Shown in pieces: positions 33,675-42,218 of a stretch of 64,000 nucleotides of DNA. This DNA comes from Terriglobia bacterium (lineage in GTDB: Bacteria > Acidobacteriota > Terriglobia > Terriglobales > Acidobacteriaceae). The DNA lies in contig JAIQEU010000019.1 of assembly GCA_020073665.1 (NCBI GenBank), positions 1 through 64,000 of the forward strand, written 5' to 3'. Both the position numbers and the translations under genes were made by a program. The notes below the pieces were generated by a model. It searched no databases. It saw nothing but the letters and a program-made list of their open reading frames with translations, and was not told where the DNA came from. Within the stretch, counting starts at the first letter, position 1, and the number at the start of each line of letters is the position of its first letter.

Positions 33675-34919
33675 TTACGGCGTGAACTTGTAGATCGTCC
33701 CATCATCTGTATTCCCGCCGTGCACGGTTGCGCCGTACAGGTTCCCGGCTGCGTCAGCGATCATTCCGTTGTAGACGAAGGCACCGTCTGGAACGCTGGC
33801 GAAGCGATACGCCACCCGCTCGCGCCACTGCCCGCTCCGGTTGCTGAGCTCAACGATAGTGCCACAGCTGCATCCAGCGCCGCCTTCACTGGTGGTGCCC
33901 CACAAGTTGCCGGCGCGGTCAACTACCAGGTTGCTGATGGGACTGCTTCCGTCTTTTCCGCCCTTAAAGCTGTAGAGCACGCTTTCACTCCACGTGCCGT
34001 TGCTGTTCGTCAACTGGTAGACCGAGCCCAGGTCGTTGGCGCCGTCGTAGTAGGTGGTGCCGTAGAGTTTACCCGACTTATCGAAGACCAGAGCGCCGTA
34101 GGGAAATCCCGCGTCAGGGCTACCCTTGAACGCATACAGTGTCTTGAATGTAAAAGTTCCACCCGGAGCGGGTGAAAGTTCGAAAGCGGTGCCCGATTGA
34201 TTCGCGCCACCGGTGGTGGCTACACCATACAGATTCCCCGCCCGGTCCAGAATCAGCCGGCCTGCGGAGGCGCTGGACCCGTCCGTGCCTCCGGTGAAGG
34301 TGTGGATCACCCGCTCTTTCCAGTTGCCATTGGCGTCTGCCGTCATCTGATAAATGGTGCCGAGACCGTTCGCTCCGCCGATCGGAGTCATGCCGTAGAG
34401 GTTGCCGTGCTTGTCGAAGGTGACGCCGGCGCCGGGCCCTTGGCCATCGTTGCCGCCGGTGAAAGTATGAATCACGGTCTGCGTCCAGGTGCCCCCATTG
34501 TTGGTCAGCTTGTAAACGACGCCGCAGCCTGCTTCGACGCATGGCCCGCTAAAGCTTCCGCCCACCACGGTGGCGCCATAGAGATTGCCCGCCGAATCCA
34601 GCGTAACTCCCTTGTAGGGCTGTCCCCCGTCCGCGAGGCCGGTGAAGCTGTAAAGCACGGTGTGAGTCCAGCCGCCGCCGGAAGGTGTCAGCTCAAAAAC
34701 AGTGCCGCTCCCGGAACCGCCTTGCACCGTTGTACCGTAAATATTGCCGGCGCTGTCCATCACCAAATCACTGTCCACGTACTCGCCGTCTGCGTCTCCG
34801 GCGAAACTGTAGATCACCTGTTCCGTGCTGGCCGCTCGGGCCACGTTCCCCAGAATCGCAGCCACTGCGAAAATGACCAGACCCGCAATCATGCCGTGCA
34901 AGAATTGTTTGCTTCTCAT
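33675..34919 (-). CDS. Exported GloVer-type tandem-repeat (beta-propeller) protein
   Basis: A 414-residue protein. The ATG at 34919 follows a strong GGAGGGGAA site; a signal peptide (GMIAGLVIFAVAAILGNVARA) follows. The mature chain has about seven to eight repeats of 45-50 residues, each containing D-x-A-G-N-[LI]-[YW]-G-x-[TA] and ending in VYQLT or YSF (e.g. VLYSFKGGKDGSSPISNLVVDRAGN). This is the GloVer-type repeat common in acidobacteria, with a likely propeller fold. Longer in-frame starts up to 35072 have no ribosome site. No anchor is visible, so secretion or outer-surface location is inferred. Function is unknown. Confidence 0.85.
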   Translation of the reverse strand: MRSKQFLHGMIAGLVIFAVAAILGNVARAASTEQVIYSFAGDADGEYVDSDLVMDSAGNIYGTTVQGGSGSGTVFELTPSGGGWTHTVLYSFTGLADGGQPYKGVTLDSAGNLYGATVVGGSFSGPCVEAGCGVVYKLTNNGGTWTQTVIHTFTGGNDGQGPGAGVTFDKHGNLYGMTPIGGANGLGTIYQMTADANGNWKERVIHTFTGGTDGSSASAGRLILDRAGNLYGVATTGGANQSGTAFELSPAPGGTFTFKTLYAFKGSPDAGFPYGALVFDKSGKLYGTTYYDGANDLGSVYQLTNSNGTWSESVLYSFKGGKDGSSPISNLVVDRAGNLWGTTSEGGAGCSCGTIVELSNRSGQWRERVAYRFASVPDGAFVYNGMIADAAGNLYGATVHGGNTDDGTIYKFTP

Positions 34920-35140
34920 TTCCCCTCCATCCCGAAACCTCGTTGTGCGTACAGAGGCTGCGGCGACCTGTAGCGGCTCGAAACTATAGCACTGAAATTT
35001 CTCGAAAGCACGCGTTTGGTGCGGTCTTTGGTGGGTTTGCGAAGCCGAGCCTAGTGCGGGAATACGCACCAAACCCGAAAGTCTCGGCTAACCAGAAAGT
35101 TACTCCCGTTTCCACAGTAGCAAAGGGTATGCTGCAACCT

Positions 35141-35944
35141 ATGGGAGTTTCGGTCTCGGTGCTGGCCAGTGGCAGCCGGGGAAACAGCGCCATCGTGTCT
35201 AGTTCCAGCACGAGAATCCTCGTCGACGCGGGAATTTCCTGTCGCGAGACTTTCAAGCGCATCAAGGCCGCAGGCGACGACCCTCACTCCCTCTCCGCCA
35301 TCGTCATCACCCACGAGCATTCCGATCACGTGTACGGGCTGGCCACACTGGCCAAGCGCCTCACCGTTCCTATTTTCATGACTGGGGCTACCCATCAGGC
35401 GTGGTCGCGGGCGGTGCGAGACGCTAAAGGGGAGCGTCCCCAAGTTTCCCGGCTGGAGGTCTTTTCGGCGGGACGGAGTTTCCACATTGGGGATATCGCG
35501 GTCATGCCGTTCACCATCCCACACGATGCTGCTGATCCCGTGGGATTTACTTTTCGTGCCGAAGGCGTGAAAGTCGGGGTCGCGACCGATCTCGGATACA
35601 TGCCAGCCAGCGTGCGCGACCACCTGCGGGGCTGCGACTTGCTGGTGGTCGAGTCGAACCACGATGTCGAGATGCTGCGCGTCGGTCCTTACCCGTGGTC
35701 GGTGAAACAGCGGGTCATGAGCCGGGTGGGGCACCTCTCTAATGAGGCGCTCGCAGAATTCTTTACCAGCGACTATGATGGAGGTGCAACATACGTAGTG
35801 CTGGCGCACCTCTCCGAGCAGAATAACCATCCTGAACTTGCCCGGGGAGCGGCGGAGAAAGCCTTGGGCTCCCGCCGGACCCTGCTCCGCAACCGTGTGA
35901 TGCTGGCAGCGCAATCGGAGCCCCTGGCTCCTATTCGCCTGTAA
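35141..35944 (+). CDS. WalJ/YycJ-like metallo-beta-lactamase-fold hydrolase
   Basis: A 267-residue cytoplasmic MBL-fold protein. SVLASGSRGNS at the N terminus and the HxHxDH metal site (THEHSDHVYGL) identify the WalJ/YycJ group; later ligands include H and D in IPHDAADPVGF and VATDLGYM, and LLVVESNHDVEML. Members act as 5'-exonucleases or in cell-wall-linked DNA processing. The ATG at 35141 gives the family-typical beginning; the ATG at 35129 is an alternative, and longer frames up to 34943 overlap the divergent GloVer gene start. It is followed by a small zinc-finger-like membrane protein after four bases. Confidence 0.88.
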   Translation: MGVSVSVLASGSRGNSAIVSSSSTRILVDAGISCRETFKRIKAAGDDPHSLSAIVITHEHSDHVYGLATLAKRLTVPIFMTGATHQAWSRAVRDAKGERPQVSRLEVFSAGRSFHIGDIAVMPFTIPHDAADPVGFTFRAEGVKVGVATDLGYMPASVRDHLRGCDLLVVESNHDVEMLRVGPYPWSVKQRVMSRVGHLSNEALAEFFTSDYDGGATYVVLAHLSEQNNHPELARGAAEKALGSRRTLLRNRVMLAAQSEPLAPIRL

Positions 35945-35948
35945 TTCA

Positions 35949-36392
35949 ATGAGTCAGCAGTGCGTTGACCCTATCGTGGGCAAGATCCTGGCCGGCTGGC
36001 GGTATGACATTTCCGGCATCGTGCCCGAGATGCGCGGCGGCTACGAAGACCACTTTGCCGAGTGCGAACATTGCCGCGGCCGACAACGTCTGCACCGCGC
36101 AATTGACGTGGGACTGATCGCCCTGGCCTCGGTTTCCGCGGGTGTTTTCCTGCTGGCCTTCGGAGTCATCCGCCACTTTGGTCCGCGCCATGCCTTCTGG
36201 CTGGAACTGGCCGCGCTGGCTGGTTTTGCGCTCTCCGCGTTGATCTGGCTGGTGGTGGCTGTGGCAACGCCCGCTCCGATGGCGGTGGTTGACGTGGCTA
36301 AGCTGGGGGCGCGTCACGTGCACGACCGCTTGCCGGCCGAGATTCGCGAGCGGCTGCCCGAGGAGCTGCGAGTAAAGATCACTGGCTCGTAG
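35949..36392 (+). CDS. Membrane protein with H-x3-C-x2-C motif
   Basis: A 147-residue protein. The segment HFAECEHCRGRQRLHR (about residues 35-50) has the H-x3-C-x2-C pattern of zinc-binding anti-sigma-like domains. Two helices follow (VGLIALASVSAGVFLLAFGVI and LAALAGFALSALIWLVVAVA), then a cytoplasmic Arg/Glu-rich tail. No partner sigma factor gene is adjacent. Translation follows the WalJ-like gene by four bases, so they probably share a transcript. A role as an anti-sigma factor is only a possibility, because the domain is short. Confidence 0.7.
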   Translation: MSQQCVDPIVGKILAGWRYDISGIVPEMRGGYEDHFAECEHCRGRQRLHRAIDVGLIALASVSAGVFLLAFGVIRHFGPRHAFWLELAALAGFALSALIWLVVAVATPAPMAVVDVAKLGARHVHDRLPAEIRERLPEELRVKITGS

Positions 36393-36405
36393 GAAGCGAT
36401 GGAGG

Positions 36406-36423
36406 ACGGGCGTCCTCGCCCGT
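36406..36423. repeat. REP-like hairpin
   Basis: ACGGGCG, loop TCCT, CGCCCGT lies 13 bases after the membrane-protein stop. Similar short palindromes occur at 1508-1526 and 41063-41116, though the sequences differ. Confidence 0.4.
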
Positions 36424-36516
36424 TCTGGCGCGCAGCCCCAACTTCAACGGGCGCTGATATTCTGATAAGTGCTCTCCCGAGTAGATCCTTTGCCGCGTCT
36501 TGCATCTAACTTTTGG

Positions 36517-37812
36517 ATGCGAAGTACGATCTTACTTTTCTTGGTAGCAACGATTCTCCTGACGCCTGGTTTGGCACAAGACATTCCTCATCCTCACGAA
36601 GCGGCCGAGCAAACCCCAGACATGGCGGGAATGAACATGTCTGCGCCAACAGAAGCTGCTCTGCCTTCGCCACACGCCGGCTCAGGAACCGGCTGGCAGC
36701 CGGCGTCAGTCCCTTCCCGCTTGTGGATGACCTCACGCGGCGGTTGGGATCTGATGGCGCACGGCGCGGTGTTCCTAACTTATAACCAGCAGGGCGGGCC
36801 GCGCGGAGAAGGCAAAGCGGAGTCGGTGAACTATCTGATGTTCATGGAACAGCACAAGCTGTGGCGGGGGACAATCCTGTTTCGCCAGATGTTTTCAGCC
36901 GAGTCGCTGACCGCGCCGCATCCCGGATTTCCGCTGCTGTTCCAGACCGGAGAGACTTACCACGGCCAGGCCCTGGTCGATCACCAGCATCCCCACAATG
37001 CTTTCGCTGAGCTCTCCGTGCTTTACACCGTTCCCGTGAACAAGAAGATTTCCTGGCTGCTCTACGGCGGACCGTCCGCCGAACCTGCGTTAGGCCCGGT
37101 GACCTACATTCATCGCGAGTCGGCGTCGGAAAATCCTGCCGCGCCACTCAGTCATCATCTGCAGGATTCCACCCACACCAGCTTTGGCGTGGTGACTACG
37201 GGCGTGGTGATTGATCGCTTCAAACTTGAAGCTTCTGCATTCAACGGACGCGAGCCCGACGAGGATCGCTGGGACATTCAGTTCGCCGCGCTGGATTCCT
37301 GGTCGTTGCGAGTAAGCGCCGCGCCCACTCGCAACTGGGCTGCACAGTACAGCTACGGACGCCTTGAACATCCGGAAGCGCTGGAGCCCGGCAGTGAACA
37401 CCGGCAGACAGCGTCGGTCGAATACAACCGTCCATTGAGCGCAGGGAACTGGGCAACAACCCTGGTCTGGGGCCGCAAGAACAAACTGCTCGACAACTCC
37501 GTGCAGAACAGTTACCTGCTGGAATCCACAGTCAACTTCCAGCGCCGCAACTATGCCTACACCCGGCTGGAGTTGGTGGACAAGGACGAACTATTTCCTC
37601 AGGCCGCGACACATCCTTCGTACCGCATTGGCGCCTACACTTTTGGGGGAGTGCGTGACCTGGTGCAGAACCACCACTGGCAGATTGGCTTAGGTGCGGA
37701 CGTGACGTTTTACTCCAAGCCGGCGGCGCTCGACCCGGTGTATGGGAGCGGTCCCATATCGTTCCACGTATTCCTGCGGGTGCGCCCGGGCCTTAGTCAT
37801 CACGGACATTAG
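36517..37812 (+). CDS. Outer-membrane barrel-like protein with His/Met-rich N terminus
   Basis: A 431-residue exported protein. The signal peptide is MRSTILLFLVATILLTPGLAQ (ATG at 36517; the GTG at 36469 would only lengthen the N terminus). The first 35 mature residues contain HPHEAAEQ and DMAGMNMSAP, like metal-binding Met/His stretches of copper-handling proteins. The rest has amphipathic strands with aromatic girdles (NWAAQYSYGRLEHPE, TASVEYNRPL, NYAYTRLELVDK, IGLGADVTFYSK), as in outer-membrane barrels. It is not a clear CopB match. A role in metal binding or export is inferred from the N terminus alone; the gene stands by itself. Confidence 0.75.
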   Translation: MRSTILLFLVATILLTPGLAQDIPHPHEAAEQTPDMAGMNMSAPTEAALPSPHAGSGTGWQPASVPSRLWMTSRGGWDLMAHGAVFLTYNQQGGPRGEGKAESVNYLMFMEQHKLWRGTILFRQMFSAESLTAPHPGFPLLFQTGETYHGQALVDHQHPHNAFAELSVLYTVPVNKKISWLLYGGPSAEPALGPVTYIHRESASENPAAPLSHHLQDSTHTSFGVVTTGVVIDRFKLEASAFNGREPDEDRWDIQFAALDSWSLRVSAAPTRNWAAQYSYGRLEHPEALEPGSEHRQTASVEYNRPLSAGNWATTLVWGRKNKLLDNSVQNSYLLESTVNFQRRNYAYTRLELVDKDELFPQAATHPSYRIGAYTFGGVRDLVQNHHWQIGLGADVTFYSKPAALDPVYGSGPISFHVFLRVRPGLSHHGH

Positions 37813-37895
37813 CCGGCTACTGTATTGTTGCCAATCCCGGCACCACACCCAACTACTTTGTGAATGTTCCTAACGGTTGAGGCACAATTCGCCTT

Positions 37896-38309
37896 ATGGG
37901 CGCTGCACTGAGAATGCTGCAGATCGTTCGCTGGGCGATGCTGGTGAGCATCATTCTCTACTGCTTAGTTGCAGAACAGTTCGCACCGACCGGATCGCCG
38001 AATCCCGTAATTCTGCACGCCTTGACCGGAATGGCCATAACCGTCGTTGCCTTGATGTTCGTCATGCGTCGAATCCTGGTGCTGCGATCGGCGGCAGCGC
38101 TGGCAACCAAGCCTGGCGACACAATTGCCTTAACCCGCTGGCGCACCGGTTATCTGGTGACCTATTGCCTGTGCGAAGCCATCGCACTTTACGGCCTTGT
38201 CCTTCGATTCATCGGTTTTAGTTTCTTTCAGGTCGCGCCTTTCTACCTCGCCGGGTTCATGCTGCTGTTGTTCTACGTTCCCCGCCAGCCGTCCAATACG
38301 ATAGGCTAG
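37896..38309 (+). CDS. Four-helix membrane protein of unknown function
   Basis: A 137-residue hypothetical protein with four helices (about 9-26, 39-57, 83-103, 109-129). The loops are short. No charged motif or known fold is visible. It lies 18 bases before the methionine aminopeptidase gene on the same strand, so the two are probably co-transcribed. The ATG at 37896 is the first plausible start. Confidence 0.7.
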   Translation: MGAALRMLQIVRWAMLVSIILYCLVAEQFAPTGSPNPVILHALTGMAITVVALMFVMRRILVLRSAAALATKPGDTIALTRWRTGYLVTYCLCEAIALYGLVLRFIGFSFFQVAPFYLAGFMLLLFYVPRQPSNTIG

Positions 38310-38327
38310 AAGCAGAACGGAGGCGCC

Positions 38328-39068
38328 GTGTCTATCAATACCCCCGAAGAAATGGAAAAGATGCGGGCTGCCGGCGCAGTGGTGCGCCGGGTGATCGAAG
38401 CAATGAAGCAGCAAGTTCGGCCGGGGGTGACCACTGCCCATCTGGACGAAGTGGGTGCCAGCGTGATGCGCGAGCACGGCGCCCAATCGGCGCCCGCATT
38501 GGTTTACAAATTTCCCGGTGCCAACTGCATCAGCATCAACGACGAAGCCGTCCACGGAATTCCCGGCGCCCGCGAAGTGCAGGAAGGCGACCTGGTGAAA
38601 CTCGACGTCACTATCGAAAAAGATGGATTCATGGCCGACGCCGCCGTGACCGTCGCGGTAGGAGCCATTCCCGACGAAAGCCAGAGACTGCTGGATTGCG
38701 CCGAGCGCGCCTTCGCCAAAGCCATGCTGGTGGCGCGCGCCGGCTTCCGCGTGCTGGAGATTGGACGTGCCGTCGAGAAGGAGGTGCGACATTGCGGTTT
38801 CTCCGTCATCCGCGAACTCGGCGGACACGGCATCGGCCGCACCATTCACGAAGCTCCCCGCGTCCCCAACTACGCCGATCCCGATGCCAGCCAGATTCTG
38901 ACTGAAGGCCTGGTGATCACGGTCGAGCCAATCATCGCCGCCGGATCCGGCCGCGCAGTGCTCGCCAAGGATGGCTGGACGGTGCGCACCGCCGACCGCA
39001 GGCCATCGGCGCACTACGAGCACACGCTGGTGATAACTAAAGGTGAGCCGATTCTGTTGACGGCGTAA
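38328..39068 (+). CDS. map: Type I methionine aminopeptidase
   Basis: A 246-residue enzyme that removes the initiator methionine from nascent proteins. The metal ligands are in place: Asp in LVKLDVTIEKDG and the second Asp in MADAAVTV, His in ELGGHGIGR, Glu in VITVEPI and Glu in HYEHTLVIT. The substrate-binding His in DEAVHGIPG is present. The GTG at 38328 follows GGAGG. Length matches the bacterial type I enzyme. It is commonly next to secY or ribosomal genes in other bacteria; here it follows a small membrane protein, so it may be an additional copy. Confidence 0.95.
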   Translation: MSINTPEEMEKMRAAGAVVRRVIEAMKQQVRPGVTTAHLDEVGASVMREHGAQSAPALVYKFPGANCISINDEAVHGIPGAREVQEGDLVKLDVTIEKDGFMADAAVTVAVGAIPDESQRLLDCAERAFAKAMLVARAGFRVLEIGRAVEKEVRHCGFSVIRELGGHGIGRTIHEAPRVPNYADPDASQILTEGLVITVEPIIAAGSGRAVLAKDGWTVRTADRRPSAHYEHTLVITKGEPILLTA

Positions 39069-39080
39069 TTCAATTCACTG

Positions 39081-39119
39081 CAGAGACACAGAGGAACCTG
39101 GAATTTATTCGTGTCTCTG
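39081..39119. terminator. Hairpin between convergent genes
   Basis: CAGAGACAC (39081-39089) and GTGTCTCTG (39111-39119) form a 9-base-pair stem with a 21-base loop, placed between the convergent map and msrA genes. The loop is long and no clear T-tract follows. Confidence 0.45.
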
Positions 39120-39133
39120 TGGTGATAAAGGGT

Positions 39134-39607
39134 TTACTTGATGTGGCAACTCGCCAGTCCGCGCTTCTCCAGATACTGCTGGTGATAATCCTCCGCCGGA
39201 TAAAACGTCACGGCGGGAACGATTTGGGTCGCGATCGGCTTGCGGAAGCGGCCAGACTTTTCCAGAGTCTCTTTGGAGGCCTTGGCTGCCGCTTCCTGCT
39301 CGGGTGAATGGAAAAAGATGGCGGTGCGGTATTGCGAACCCCAATCCGGACCTTGCCGGTTGACTTGCGTAGGGTCGTGGTTCTCCCAGAAAACGTCCAG
39401 CAGCTTTTCGTACGAAATCGCAGCCGGATCGTATTCCACTTCGACCGCTTCGGCGTGCCCGGTGCGGTCGGTGCAGACGTCTTCGTAGGTCGGGTTCGCG
39501 AGCTGCCCGCCGGTGTAGCCGACGCGCGTGGCTTTCACGCCCGGAAGCGCTCGAAATATCGCCTCCACTCCCCAGAAACAGCCGGCGGCAAAAGTAGCTT
39601 TGGCCAT
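39134..39607 (-). CDS. msrA: Peptide methionine sulfoxide reductase MsrA
   Basis: A 157-residue enzyme that reduces the S form of methionine sulfoxide in proteins. The catalytic site GCFWG (Cys10) begins the protein, followed by [12 protein letters not shown] and the [23 protein letters not shown] block. [21 protein letters not shown] and the [12 protein letters not shown] end are also typical. One C-terminal Cys (Cys154) remains for resolving the disulfide. The ATG at 39607 is preceded by GGGGGAGAT. It is a single-gene unit, convergent with map. Confidence 0.95.
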   Translation of the reverse strand: MAKATFAAGCFWGVEAIFRALPGVKATRVGYTGGQLANPTYEDVCTDRTGHAEAVEVEYDPAAISYEKLLDVFWENHDPTQVNRQGPDWGSQYRTAIFFHSPEQEAAAKASKETLEKSGRFRKPIATQIVPAVTFYPAEDYHQQYLEKRGLASCHIK

Positions 39608-39759
39608 GATTGATCTCCCCCACGGAGTATTTCAGATGACAAAGGTTAGATGTCGCCGCAAGCAGAAAGTAGCGGCCCGACGCCCGCTTCTTGACTGACC
39701 CTATTTTTCGGGATAGAGTCCATCCAGCGCGGCTTCCCCGCCTTTTGGCCGAGGTTTCC

Positions 39760-41046
39760 TTGTTTTCCAGCCTATCCGTTCTTCGCGGCAAGTCTTGGCT
39801 CGTGTGCGCCGTGCTGTTGACGCTGTTGACGTGCGTCGCATTGGCGGCTGACTCGGGATTCTCTCCGCAAGCAAGGGTCGGTTTCACGGTGGGCGACCAG
39901 TGGGAGCCGGCGATTGCCGCCGACGGCTACGGGCACGTGTATGTTCTTTATCCTCAATATGGTACGGTTCCCGATTGCCGTGCCTGCCCGCTGCCTACGC
40001 TGGTTCTGGTCTCGAGCGACGACAACGGTGTGACCTGGCAGGAGCCGCGACAGATTGGGCCTCCGGCGTCGGGCCAGTTCGACGCCCAGATCGTAGTCGA
40101 TCCCGTCGACCACCGGACCGTGTACGCCGCATGGATTCAGAACCACGAAACTGACACCGTGGTCGCCAAGTCGGTAGATTTTGGCCAAAGCTGGTCGCAG
40201 GTAATCGCCGCCCGCAACGCCGATACCGACAAGCCTGTCCTCGCCGTGCATGGCGCCGACGTCTACGTCGCCTTTAATCACGCCCGCCAGATGTGGGTGG
40301 CGGCATCGCACGACGGCGGAATTACTTTCTCTTCGGGCGCAGCCTCGACCGCCAAGCTGAACTGGTCGCTGCCCGGCGGAGGCACCGTCGATCCCGCCGG
40401 CAACGTCTATTTCGCCTGGGCCGGATACACCCGCACCCAGGGCAAACGCACGGTCAACCTCTACACCAGCAAGTCGGCGGATGGCGGCAAGACCTGGAGC
40501 ACCCACCTGATGGACGTCTCCGGCGCGCCTCCGGATTGCTCAGCACAGCACTGCGGATGGTCATACCTGGGCGCGCAGATCACCATGGCCTCCGACGCCG
40601 CCGGAACCCTGTACGCACTGTGGAACGCTGGCCGAGAGGACAAGAGTCCCGAGCGCATTTACTTTGCTTCCTCAACCACCGGCGGCGCCACCTGGTCGCA
40701 GAAGTTGGACGTCTCTTCCGCGGCAGCAGGCGTGGAGCACGCGTTTCCTGCGATCACCGCCGGGTCCGCAGGCGACGTTCGCATCGCCTGGATGGATTCT
40801 CGCGTCAACCCGCTGTGGAACACTTACTACCGCAGTTCCACCAACGGCGGCGCAACCTGGTCGCAGGAGTCTCGCCTGTCGAGCTACGTTCCGGCCTACA
40901 CCTACATCCAGGGCGACGGATTTGTTTTCCCCTTCGGCGACTACTTCGGGATTGCCATCGACAGCCAGGGCCGCACCCACGCGGCGTGGGGCGAAGGCTT
41001 GAATTTCAAGTCCCCGGGATCGATCTGGCACAGCAGCGGACGTTAA
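39760..41046 (+). CDS. Exported sialidase/BNR-type six-blade propeller protein
   Basis: A 428-residue protein. A TTG at 39760 follows GAGG by five bases and starts a signal peptide (LRGKSWLVCAVLLTLLTCVALAA); no ATG exists upstream. The mature protein carries BNR/Asp-box repeats typical of sialidase propellers: SSDDNGVTWQEP, SVDFGQSWSQV, SHDGGITFSSG, SADGGKTWSTH, STTGGATWSQ, STNGGATWSQE (S/T-x-D-x-G-x-T/x-W). The catalytic Arg triad and Glu/Tyr of true sialidases are not evident, so sugar hydrolysis is unproven. It may bind carbohydrate or act as another beta-propeller. It is monocistronic. Confidence 0.8.
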   Translation: MFSSLSVLRGKSWLVCAVLLTLLTCVALAADSGFSPQARVGFTVGDQWEPAIAADGYGHVYVLYPQYGTVPDCRACPLPTLVLVSSDDNGVTWQEPRQIGPPASGQFDAQIVVDPVDHRTVYAAWIQNHETDTVVAKSVDFGQSWSQVIAARNADTDKPVLAVHGADVYVAFNHARQMWVAASHDGGITFSSGAASTAKLNWSLPGGGTVDPAGNVYFAWAGYTRTQGKRTVNLYTSKSADGGKTWSTHLMDVSGAPPDCSAQHCGWSYLGAQITMASDAAGTLYALWNAGREDKSPERIYFASSTTGGATWSQKLDVSSAAAGVEHAFPAITAGSAGDVRIAWMDSRVNPLWNTYYRSSTNGGATWSQESRLSSYVPAYTYIQGDGFVFPFGDYFGIAIDSQGRTHAAWGEGLNFKSPGSIWHSSGR

Positions 41047-41062
41047 CCCAGCGCGTGGAAGA

Positions 41063-41116
41063 GCGGCCCTTCAGGGCCGCGTAAGCAGGATAAAGAATCG
41101 GGGCTTTAGCCCCCCG
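41063..41116. repeat. Two REP-like palindromes
   Basis: GCGGCCCT-TC-AGGGCCGC (41063-41080) and GGGGCTTTAGCCCC (41100-41113), 19 bases apart, lie between the propeller gene and the DUF1761 gene. Both are short perfect palindromes in non-coding DNA, like REP pairs. Confidence 0.5.
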
Positions 41117-41207
41117 GTCGCATCCACGATCTCAGATTTCCCTTTCCTTCAAAATCAACGCGGCTTACCATTGCGGCCCTAACTTCGTTCTAATCGGAGG
41201 CTGACAC

Positions 41208-41636
41208 ATGGAACTGCTAGGGATCAATCTCTGGCCTGTCCTCGTTGCCGCAGTTGCCACCATGGTCGTGGGATTTCTCTGGTACTCGCCGCTGCTGTTC
41301 GCCCGTCCCTGGATGCTGCTGATGGGATACGACCCTGACGACAAGGCCAAAGTCCAGGAGATGCAGAAAAGCGCGGGCAAGAGCTACGCCATCTCGTTTG
41401 TTGCCAGCCTGGTCTCGGCGTTTGTGCTGGCCAAGATCATCGACGTGACCTCGGTGAACACCGTGCTCTATGGAATGAAAGTGGGGTTCGCCGTCTGGGT
41501 GGGATTTGTGGCCACGGTGCAGTTAACCGAAGTGCTGTTCGCTAAGAAGCCAACCAAATTGTATTTCATCAACACGGGCTATCAGTTGGTTTGCTACCTG
41601 GCGATGGGGGCGATCCTGGCGAAGTGGCCGCACTAG
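41208..41636 (+). CDS. DUF1761-family membrane protein
   Basis: A 142-residue membrane protein with four helices, starting MELLGINLWPVLVAAVATMVV. The block GFLWYSPLLFARPWM is the DUF1761 signature, as is the C-terminal INTGYQLVCYLAMGAILAKW. Family function is unknown. GGAGG lies upstream of the ATG at 41208. It is followed after eight bases by another membrane protein and is probably the first gene of a two-gene unit. Confidence 0.85.
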   Translation: MELLGINLWPVLVAAVATMVVGFLWYSPLLFARPWMLLMGYDPDDKAKVQEMQKSAGKSYAISFVASLVSAFVLAKIIDVTSVNTVLYGMKVGFAVWVGFVATVQLTEVLFAKKPTKLYFINTGYQLVCYLAMGAILAKWPH

Positions 41637-41644
41637 GGAGGCCT

Positions 41645-42094
41645 ATGAAAATTTCCCCTAGGGGCGAGCGTTTACGCGAGTGGATCAGCCTCGTTGCGGC
41701 GGTTGCCATTGGACCTGCATCTCTTCTAATCGGCTACAAGATCCCAGGGCTCATATTTGGGGCCGCCGCCGGGGCTGGTATCCTCCTTTACGCGCTCGTT
41801 GTTCCGTTGCTGACACTTGCCGCCGGCCGTTTGAAATTCCTTGCTTGGCAGCTTGCAATCATTTCCGTAGTTTTGGCGGTGATCGGAGACAACCTTCGGC
41901 TGAACGCCATTCATCGTAGTGAAATTCCTTCAGTGGCGTACGTATTCTGGGTTGTCGGCACTCTGCTTTCCTCGCCGCTGCCGATTTATTTCCTGCTAAA
42001 ACCGTTGGTGCCGCGCCAGCGCTACATCGTCGGCATTACTATTGGGGCAGTCGCTTTTGTGCTCTGGTTTGGGCTCAAGCGTATTACTGGCTAA
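41645..42094 (+). CDS. Small membrane protein
   Basis: A 149-residue hypothetical protein with four hydrophobic helices (about 14-31, 33-60, 66-80, 97-112, with another near 125-142). The ATG at 41645 follows GGGAGG, eight bases after the DUF1761 stop, so the pair is likely co-translated. No family recognised. Composition is somewhat less G+C-rich than the neighbours. Confidence 0.65.
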   Translation: MKISPRGERLREWISLVAAVAIGPASLLIGYKIPGLIFGAAAGAGILLYALVVPLLTLAAGRLKFLAWQLAIISVVLAVIGDNLRLNAIHRSEIPSVAYVFWVVGTLLSSPLPIYFLLKPLVPRQRYIVGITIGAVAFVLWFGLKRITG

Positions 42095-42157
42095 TGCGCG
42101 ACCTGAAGACGATTACGTCACATTCGGCCCAGTAACTGAGGCACCACTTTACGTGCG

Positions 42158-42181
42158 CAGGCAAGGGGTCAGAGACATTTT
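42158..42181. repeat. Remnant-like GGGGTCAGAGAC motif (REP/RAYT-type)
   Basis: GGGGTCAGAGACATTTTC at 42165-42182 resembles the motif flanking REP-associated tyrosine transposases in many bacteria. No transposase gene is present, so it would be a solo remnant. Judged from memory of the motif only. Confidence 0.3.
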
Positions 42182-42218
42182 CCTTCGGGACGCCTCAACG
42201 AGTTCGCGGAGCCCGCCC

